Origin: Desulfuromonas sp.
GTDB taxonomy: Bacteria; Desulfobacterota; Desulfuromonadia; Desulfuromonadales; Desulfuromonadaceae
Assembly: GCA_028685815.1 (NCBI GenBank)
Contig: JAQUDG010000004.1
Span: 1-49,301, forward strand
Direction: 5' to 3'
Length of the DNA stretch: 49,301 nt
The notes under the pieces are model-generated. The model was not told where the DNA came from, searched no databases, and saw nothing but the letters and a program-made list of their open reading frames with translations. The position numbers and the translations under genes are program-made. Positions 41,093 to 49,301 of the stretch are shown piece after piece; within the stretch, counting starts at the first letter, position 1; every line of letters starts with the position of its first letter.

Positions 41093-43312
41093 TTACAGCG
41101 CGTCAATAATAGCGTTCAAGGTCTTACTTGGACGCATCTGCGCAGTAACTTTCGCAAGATCAAGCTTGTAATATCCGCCTACATCAACGGGTGAACCCTG
41201 AGCAGCCAGAAGTTCTGTGTTGATCTTGTCTTCATTTGCCTGCAGATCTTTGGCCACTTTGGTGAACTTCTCTTTCAGGCCAGAGTCCTTGCTCTGAGCT
41301 GCCAGAGCTTCCGCCCAATACATCGCCAGGTAGAAATGGCTGCCCCGGTTGTCAATTTCATTAACTTTACGTGAAGGGCTCTTTTCGTTATCGAGGAATT
41401 TCTCTACAGCCTGATCCAAAGTTTCCGCAAGAATCGCTGCTTTCTCGTTCTTGAACACCTTTGCAACCTGCTGTAAAGAAGGTACAAGGGCGCAAAATTC
41501 ACCGAGTGAATCCCAGCGCAGGTGTCCTTCTTTCAAGAACTGCTGCACGTGTTTAGGTGCAGAACCGCCAGCACCTGTTTCAAACATTCCGCCACCCTGA
41601 ATAAGGGGAACGATAGAGAGCATCTTGGCACTAGTGCCGAGCTCCAGAATTGGGAACAGGTCTGTGAGGTAGTCACGCAGTGCGTTACCAGTAACTGAGA
41701 TGGTATTCACGCCGCGACGAACGCGCTCGATGGAAAACTTCTGTGCCGAAACCGGATCGAGGATGCGGATATCCAGACCGGCGGTGTCAAATTCTGGCAG
41801 ATATTTGTTAACTTTTTTGATGATCTCCGCATCGTGCGCGCGGTTTTCATCCAACCAGAAAACAGCAGGCTCACCGGAATCCTTGGCGCGGGTTACCGCC
41901 AGTTTGATCCAGTCCTTGATGGGAATATCTTTTGCTTGGCAGGAGCGGTAAATATCCCCCTCATTCACCTTTTGCTCCATCAGGGTTTCACCGGCGGAAT
42001 TTACCACACGGATAGTTCCGGCGCCAGGTGCGATAAAGGTCTTATCGTGGGAACCATACTCTTCAGCTTTCTGCGCCATTAGCCCAACGTTGGAGACACT
42101 ACCCATGGTCGCGGGATCGAACTGACCGTTACGCTGACAGTCTTCGATGATCTCACGATACATAGTGGCGTAGCAGCGGTCAGGAATCATAGCAATGGTA
42201 TCTTGCAGCGCATCATCACGATTCCACATTTTGCCACCGTCGCGTACTACGTTTGGCATAGATGCATCAACGATAATATCGTTGGGCGCATGCAGGTTGG
42301 TGATTCCGCGACTGGAATCAACCATGGCCAGAGCGGCGTTCTTCTCATAGCAGGCGTTGATATCTGCTTCGATCTGCGCCTTTTTAGCTGCAGGGAGACG
42401 GTCAAGCTTGGAAAGAACGTCACCGAGTCCGTAATTAATATTGGCGCCAATTTCCTTGAGCTCAGCTTTGTATTTATCCAATGCATCAGCAAAATAAATA
42501 GAAACCGCGTGCCCAAACATGACGGGGTCAGAGACCTTCATCATGGTCGCCTTGAGGTGGAGTGAAAGAAGTACCCCCTTCTCTTTGGCCTCTTTGTTGA
42601 TTTGGGTGTAAAACTTACGTAACTCAGCTACCTGCATAGTAGATGTGTCTAAAACTTCACCTGCAAGCAGTTTTAAGCCTTCTTTAAGCACAGTGACTTT
42701 TCCACTAGCATCGACAAATTCATATTTGACAGTGTCTGCCTTATCCAGAGTCACGGACTTCTCAGTTGCGTAGAAGTCGCCAGTCTCCATGTGAGCAACA
42801 CGGCACTGAGATTTCTCAGGCCATGCTTTCATCATTCTGTGCGGATTTTTCTGCGCATTTTTCTTGACTGACAATGCCGCACGGCGGTCGGAGTTACCTT
42901 CACGCAAAACTGGGTTTACCGCGGAACCGAGACACTTGGCATAACGCCCTTGCAGAATTTTCTCTGCTTCATTTTTAGGCTCTTCAGGGTAATCGGGTAT
43001 GTCATAACCCTTTTCCTGTAGCTCTTTGATGCAAGCTTGCAGTTGTGGTACGGAGGCACTGATGTTTGGCAGCTTGATAATGTTGGCTTCAGGATCCTGA
43101 GTCCACGCACCCAATTGGGCTAGATTATCTGCAACCTTCTGATCTTCGGTCAATTTCTCGGGGAAATTGGCAAGAACGCGACCAGCAAGTGAAATATCAC
43201 TAGTCTCTACTTCGATACCAGCATCATTGGTGAATCCTCGTACAATGGGCAACAACGAGTACGTTGCCAACGCAGGTGCTTCGTCAATTTCTGACCAGAC
43301 AATCTTCGACAT
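41093..43312 (-). CDS. icd: Monomeric-type NADP-dependent isocitrate dehydrogenase
   Basis: 739 aa; [107 protein letters not shown]. Confidence 0.96.
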   Translation of the reverse strand: MSKIVWSEIDEAPALATYSLLPIVRGFTNDAGIEVETSDISLAGRVLANFPEKLTEDQKVADNLAQLGAWTQDPEANIIKLPNISASVPQLQACIKELQEKGYDIPDYPEEPKNEAEKILQGRYAKCLGSAVNPVLREGNSDRRAALSVKKNAQKNPHRMMKAWPEKSQCRVAHMETGDFYATEKSVTLDKADTVKYEFVDASGKVTVLKEGLKLLAGEVLDTSTMQVAELRKFYTQINKEAKEKGVLLSLHLKATMMKVSDPVMFGHAVSIYFADALDKYKAELKEIGANINYGLGDVLSKLDRLPAAKKAQIEADINACYEKNAALAMVDSSRGITNLHAPNDIIVDASMPNVVRDGGKMWNRDDALQDTIAMIPDRCYATMYREIIEDCQRNGQFDPATMGSVSNVGLMAQKAEEYGSHDKTFIAPGAGTIRVVNSAGETLMEQKVNEGDIYRSCQAKDIPIKDWIKLAVTRAKDSGEPAVFWLDENRAHDAEIIKKVNKYLPEFDTAGLDIRILDPVSAQKFSIERVRRGVNTISVTGNALRDYLTDLFPILELGTSAKMLSIVPLIQGGGMFETGAGGSAPKHVQQFLKEGHLRWDSLGEFCALVPSLQQVAKVFKNEKAAILAETLDQAVEKFLDNEKSPSRKVNEIDNRGSHFYLAMYWAEALAAQSKDSGLKEKFTKVAKDLQANEDKINTELLAAQGSPVDVGGYYKLDLAKVTAQMRPSKTLNAIIDAL

Positions 43313-43545
43313 GTTCTCTCCTTAGTTGTGTTAAACCATCATTACCAATGGACCTTATCCATAAAGGCTATGCAGGAGTTTATGCAGGCACACCTGAACA
43401 GATAGATGATCCAGCAAAAAAACTACCAACGTTTCTTCGCTTCCATATCCGAAACATCAATAGTCCATCATTCTATTGCTTAGATAAGCTCACTGTAGCT
43501 CGGTCAAGCAATCTAGCCTCGATACAGTCACCCGATTTCAGCACC

Positions 43546-43578
43546 GTATACAGTATACAATACCCCCCGAGCTGTCAA
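43546..43578 (-). promoter_or_regulatory. Predicted icd promoter (-35 TTGACA, -10 TATACT, 15-nt spacer) overlapped by a 13-bp palindromic operator GTATACTGTATAC
   Basis: Minus strand 43578..43546 reads TTGACAGCTCGGGGGGTATTGTATACTGTATAC. Confidence 0.55.
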
Positions 43579-43639
43579 GGGAAAAGCCGTATGCAATCAA
43601 ACCGGTCGCAGCAATCAAAGCGCATATAAAGCTTTAGAA

Positions 43640-45013
<1,374 letters not shown>

Positions 45014-45408
45014 TTAGCTTTAATGCTGCAAATTATCCTGGCATAGCCAGATCTAAATAGCCCGATAAGTAGATGTGAGTTGCAAAACAGATGACATTCA
45101 TGCGGCACTCAACCCACGTCCGGCACATAAAATTAATCCCCACCACATACACAAGTCCACGCGTTCTCGCACACGCGGTGCGATGGAAACGCGGAGAATA
45201 TACCTTACTATGGCAGAAAAAGGCAATAACGCCTCCTCGGGCCTAACTGTGCATCTTATCACTACCATATACACACAAACCGTTCCCCCTTTTGACTTGC
45301 ATATTGTTCTTTGGAGGTTATGATGGGAGCGAATATTCTCTCACATTATTCAATCCTCTCGTGGCTAAGCCAAGGCTCAGCGTTCAACCAACGCCCAAGG
45401 AGACTTCA

Positions 45409-46299
45409 ATGAAATTTATTTTCAAAATGCTGCTCGCTTTTATTGTCTTGATCATTATCGCTCTCGGCGTTGGGGTATACTATCTTGACAGCATCGCCAA
45501 AAAGGCCATTGAGTTCGGCGGCACCGAAGCTTTGGGTCTCACAACATCCCTCGAAGGGATAGACATTGCTCTGCTGGACGGACGCACATCGCTTAAAAAC
45601 CTAAACATAGCCAATGTGGAAGGGTTTGGTGCCGACAATCTTATGCAACTCGGCAGCGGTACGGTGGCGATAAATCTGCAGTCCCTCACAGAAGATATAG
45701 TGATTATTCCAGAGATAAGCTTTTCCGACCTAACCCTTAATATAGAGCAGAAAGATCGCGCCTCTAACGTCGGCACTTTGATGCAGCGTTTAAATACTGC
45801 GCCCCGCACCAAAGGACCTCAGGACACTAAACCTACCGCACAAAAAGACAGCGAAGCTGCATCTAAACAGTTTATTATTGAGCGCGTAGTTTTAAATAGG
45901 ATCCGGGTAAACGCTAAAATCAGTGCCCTGAACAATGTCATCACAGACACGAGCATAACCATCCCTTCCATCCGCTTGAACAATATTGGCAAATCCGCCG
46001 ACGGTCTGCCGATGCAGGAAGTGATCCGCGAGTTGTTTTCCGCTATTCTAAATACTTCTATAAGAGACTCAGGCACCCTCTCCTCTTCTCTTGCGGGTTT
46101 GCTGGATGGAAAGAGTATCGACCTGAACAGCTTAAAACAGAATATCTCCGGCCAGATACAACAAAAAACTGACGCAGAGATAGACAAAGTTAAACAAAAA
46201 CTATTGCAGGACGTGAAGCTACCACAGGAGGGCAACGAACTGCTTCAGCAGCAGACCGATGAGGCAACCAACAAACTCAAGGGGCTGCTTAAGCGTTGA
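45409..46299 (+). CDS. AsmA-like membrane-anchored protein of unknown function (ORF track start 45292)
   Basis: N-terminal TM (FKMLLAFIVLIIIALGVGVYYL) followed by AsmA-like LTTSLEGIDIALLDGRTSLKNLNIANVEGF; RBS AAGGAG before ATG 45409. Confidence 0.65.
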   Translation: MKFIFKMLLAFIVLIIIALGVGVYYLDSIAKKAIEFGGTEALGLTTSLEGIDIALLDGRTSLKNLNIANVEGFGADNLMQLGSGTVAINLQSLTEDIVIIPEISFSDLTLNIEQKDRASNVGTLMQRLNTAPRTKGPQDTKPTAQKDSEAASKQFIIERVVLNRIRVNAKISALNNVITDTSITIPSIRLNNIGKSADGLPMQEVIRELFSAILNTSIRDSGTLSSSLAGLLDGKSIDLNSLKQNISGQIQQKTDAEIDKVKQKLLQDVKLPQEGNELLQQQTDEATNKLKGLLKR

Positions 46300-46760
46300 A
46301 TAAAGACAGATCTCCATATATGCCTGCTAGCGGTTTCAGCCTCGATTCGAGGCTGGCCGCAGACTGCCACAAACTGTGGAGTTCCCCTGAAAGCGATATC
46401 CTCCTCATGGATAAACGCATGTTCCGACCATGGTTCATCTTGGTACCCCACTCCCATGTGCATGAACTGATAGACTTGGAGCCTGAACAGTTAAAAACCA
46501 TTATGCGCCAGATAGCTGGCATCACTCGATTTCTGCGTACCGAATACCAGCCGGACAAAATCAACACTGCAACCATCGGCAATATGGTGAGCCAATTGCA
46601 CGTCCACATAGTCGCGCGTTACCATGAAGACCCATGCTGGCCAGGTACTGTGTGGGGCTGGACATCGAACGAGCAGAGCCAATGCAAGCAACAATATACA
46701 GCCGCTGAAGTCGAAACCATAAGACAAAAACTGCTGGACGCTCCTGGCCTGCTTTCTTAG
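46296..46760 (+). CDS. HIT-family protein (TTG start overlapping the upstream stop)
   Basis: FSLDSRLAADCHKLWSSPESDILLMDKRMFRPWFILVPH ... VSQLHVHIVARYHEDPCWPGTVWG; LHVHIVAR is the HIT motif. Confidence 0.85.
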   Translation: MNKDRSPYMPASGFSLDSRLAADCHKLWSSPESDILLMDKRMFRPWFILVPHSHVHELIDLEPEQLKTIMRQIAGITRFLRTEYQPDKINTATIGNMVSQLHVHIVARYHEDPCWPGTVWGWTSNEQSQCKQQYTAAEVETIRQKLLDAPGLLS

Positions 46761-46790
46761 TCCCAAACCTTGCCACTACAAGTCAAACGC

Positions 46791-46829
46791 AAAAAGCTGC
46801 CCAGGCTCAACGCCATGGGCAGCTTTTTT
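46791..46829. terminator. Bidirectional intrinsic terminator between convergent HIT and aldehyde dehydrogenase genes
   Basis: AAAAAGCTGCCCA-GGCTCAACGCCA-TGGGCAGCTTTTTT. Confidence 0.93.
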
Positions 46830-46854
46830 GTAGCCTGTCAATTCCCCAAAAGGC

Positions 46855-48216
46855 TTACTTGACCCACACTGTCTGGACGTTGACAAACTCCCTGATGCCA
46901 TAATATGACAGCTCGCGTCCGAATCCTGAGATTCCAACTCCGCCAAAAGGCAGACGCGGATCGCTCTTCACCATGCCATTGACAAACACCGCCCCAGCAC
47001 GAATCCGTGCCGCCAGTGCTTCTCCCCTAGCAACATCAGCAGTCCACACACTCCCACCCAGCCCGAATGGAGTATCGTTGGCCACGAATAGAGCCTCGAC
47101 CTCGTCCTTGACCCGGATAAAGATAGCAACCGGACCAAAAAATTCCTCGCTGTAGGCGGGCATCCCTTTATCTACCCCCGCAAGGATAGTAGGTGGATAA
47201 AAGGCACCCTCTCCGCAAGGCTTGCCACCCAACTCAACTTTGGCGCCTCGCTTTACACTCGCCAGCACCTGTTCGTGCAATTCCAGCATCAGATCCTCAC
47301 GTGCCTGCGGTCCGATCTGCGTTTTTTCATCTACAGGATCACCTATCTTCAGAGCCTGCATTCCTGCTTTGAATTTCTCTAGGAACTTATCGTAAACTTC
47401 ATCGACAACAATAAAACGCTTGGCCGCAATGCAACTCTGCCCCGAATTAAGGCACCTAGCCTTCACCCCGACCTTGGCAGCTTCGTCTAGATCGGCATCT
47501 TCCAACACCACAAATGGGTCGCTGCCACCCAGTTCCATGACAGATTTTTTCAGCATCTCACCCGATTTTTGGGCCACTTTACTTCCCGCGATCTCACTTC
47601 CTGTCAGGGTAGTGGCTATTATTCGCGGATTTTCTATCACTTTGTCTACTTTTCCCGATCCGATCATTAGGGTACGAAAAACATCTTGTGGGAAGCCCGC
47701 CTCAACAAAAACTTTCTCTATAGCAAGTGCGCATCCCGGCACATTTGAAGCGTGCTTGAGCACTCCAGCATTTCCTGCCATCAACGTAGGTGCAGCAAAG
47801 CGAAACACTTGCCAGAAGGGGAAATTCCACGGCATCACCGCCAGTACAACCCCTTGAGGACGAAACGCGACATAGGATTTACCTGCGTCACTCTCCAGAG
47901 GTTCATCCGCGAGCATTTGCTGTGCATTTTCAGCGTAGTACTCACACACAACAGCGCACTTCTCAATTTCCCCGACTCCCTCAGTTACGGGCTTGCCCAT
48001 TTCGCGCGCCATGAGCAAGGCAAATTCATCCTTACGTTTGAGCAAGATGGCGGCAGCTTTAAGCATCAACTCCTTGCGCCGAGAAAAATCAGTATTGCGC
48101 CATTGTAGATAAGCCTGATGTACAACTTCAATGGTCTGTGCAACCTTCGCATCTGACCATTCCGAGTAAGTCTCCATCACTTCACCAGTTGTTGGATTCA
48201 ATGATTCAATAGCCAT
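46855..48216 (-). CDS. NAD(P)-dependent (succinate-semialdehyde-type) aldehyde dehydrogenase
   Basis: VVLAVMPWNFPFWQVFRFAAPTLMAGNAGVLKHASNVP, VMELGGSDPFVVLEDADLD, NSGQSCIAAKRFIV, LPFGGVGISGFGRELSYYGIREFVNVQTVWV. Confidence 0.92.
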   Translation of the reverse strand: MAIESLNPTTGEVMETYSEWSDAKVAQTIEVVHQAYLQWRNTDFSRRKELMLKAAAILLKRKDEFALLMAREMGKPVTEGVGEIEKCAVVCEYYAENAQQMLADEPLESDAGKSYVAFRPQGVVLAVMPWNFPFWQVFRFAAPTLMAGNAGVLKHASNVPGCALAIEKVFVEAGFPQDVFRTLMIGSGKVDKVIENPRIIATTLTGSEIAGSKVAQKSGEMLKKSVMELGGSDPFVVLEDADLDEAAKVGVKARCLNSGQSCIAAKRFIVVDEVYDKFLEKFKAGMQALKIGDPVDEKTQIGPQAREDLMLELHEQVLASVKRGAKVELGGKPCGEGAFYPPTILAGVDKGMPAYSEEFFGPVAIFIRVKDEVEALFVANDTPFGLGGSVWTADVARGEALAARIRAGAVFVNGMVKSDPRLPFGGVGISGFGRELSYYGIREFVNVQTVWVK

Positions 48217-48481
48217 TCTTTTCCCTCCATAATGTAAAATTTATCCATGTCATTGGCAATTAAAGGGTTTGCCCTTCTTTACATCCAATCATTTAGTACC
48301 TAAACCTGCATATATTTTGAACCAATATTGCACCATACATGAAATCTTAGCAAGATCGAGGCGGGATTAATCGCTCATAGATACCCGTCAAATAGCTACA
48401 TGCCTCTTGCCCCCTTGCCTCTTTTCTGCAATAGTTCGCCTGCTGTAGAACCATCAAGACATTGGACGAAGGGGGAAACGC

Positions 48482-49276
48482 TTGAACTGGAAAAAAAAAT
48501 TCGACTCTATTGGCCTAAACGGTACTAAGTGGCAGTGGCGTATTGTGCGTTGGCAACACCGCGCGGAACAACTTCGACGCGGCAACAATCCATTTGACAT
48601 CTCCGCCAGCAAGATTCTACTGCTGGTGAACCTGGTTCTATTTTCTGCTCTGGTTCTACGCGGGGCGACCGGCGGTCACGGGCTGGCTAGCATCTTAACT
48701 CCAGACATCAAAACACTGCTCGAGTTTGGGGCCCAATGGTGGCCACTAGTGATAGATCAGGGACAGTGGTGGCGCTGCGTAACTTATGCTTTCTCCCATG
48801 GCGGCCTAATTCATCTGGCCTTCAATATGATGGTTCTGTATCAGGTTGGCCCTCAACTGGAACGGGAAATCGGTATCGGTGGGTTTACCTTTCTGTACTT
48901 GTTTACTGCCCTAGCAGCGACAATCCTAGGATTATTCTGGCATCCGACCATAATCGTAGTTGGCGCATCAGGCGCCCTGTTCGGGCTAATTGGCTTCTCG
49001 GTTACCTACTTCCACCGCGTCGGCGGCAGATTTGCCCACGCTCAGCGCGACTTCATGCTGAAATGGGCTGTGTTCGCCTTTATCTTTGGGCTGCTCCTTG
49101 GTGCAGACAATGCCGCCCACCTCGGAGGAGCCTTGAGTGGAGCAGTCTTAGGAGCTATTTTCCCCATTTCGATACAAAAAAAGCGCGCCTTAACCCCACT
49201 TATCAACTTTTTATTTATCGGCAGTGGAGCTACTATTCTGCTAAGCCTTGCAATGCTAGTAGCATCGTGGTTTTAA
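48482..49276 (+). CDS. Rhomboid family intramembrane serine protease (TTG start)
   Basis: GGLIHLAFNMMVLYQVGPQLE, VVGASGALFGLIGF (Ser), NAAHLGGALSGAVLG (His); AAGGGGG RBS upstream of TTG 48482. Confidence 0.93.
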   Translation: MNWKKKFDSIGLNGTKWQWRIVRWQHRAEQLRRGNNPFDISASKILLLVNLVLFSALVLRGATGGHGLASILTPDIKTLLEFGAQWWPLVIDQGQWWRCVTYAFSHGGLIHLAFNMMVLYQVGPQLEREIGIGGFTFLYLFTALAATILGLFWHPTIIVVGASGALFGLIGFSVTYFHRVGGRFAHAQRDFMLKWAVFAFIFGLLLGADNAAHLGGALSGAVLGAIFPISIQKKRALTPLINFLFIGSGATILLSLAMLVASWF

Positions 49277-49301
49277 GCACAGCAACGGAAAGTTATACAA
49301 T

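Noticed and set aside
45075-45323. 82-aa plus-strand ORF in the purB/AsmA-like divergent region
   Set aside because: No RBS, no domain and unusual composition; region more likely holds promoters.

Overview
49.3-kb bacterial chromosomal window from a Gram-negative organism, with a Desulfuromonas/Geobacter-like flavour (taxonomy is inference only). It is dominated by one run of about 26 minus-strand genes (about 39.5 kb down to 11.0 kb) for envelope biogenesis: phoH-pgpH-ybeY-corC-lnt-prfB-lysS-lolC-lolD-bamA-skp-lpxD-fabZ-lpxA-lpxB-msbA-DUF374 acyltransferase-waaA-lpxK-trm112-waaF-waaC-gmhA-waaP-like kinase-hldE-zinc-ribbon protein. Flanking genes on the left: truncated PAS/GGDEF protein, rdgB, rph, amidase, DHH phosphoesterase, queH, lpxH, an M16 protease pair, a CPBP-type protease and a TPR lipoprotein. 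Flanking genes on the right: eno, monomeric icd, purB, an AsmA-like protein, a HIT protein, an aldehyde dehydrogenase and a rhomboid protease. I saw no CRISPR array, prophage, IS element, tRNA or rRNA, and no clearly novel multi-gene system. The most useful non-obvious observations are: (i) the prfB +1 programmed frameshift, which the ORF track misses; (ii) a roughly 100-nt out-of-frame overlap of pgpH and ybeY; (iii) a DUF374 acyltransferase between waaA and msbA, a candidate LpxJ-type late acyltransferase; (iv) a 13-bp GTATAC-A-GTATAC palindrome overlapping a consensus-like promoter upstream of icd; (v) a GGDEF gene cut off at the window edge and joined out of frame to a He_PIG Ig-like repeat.
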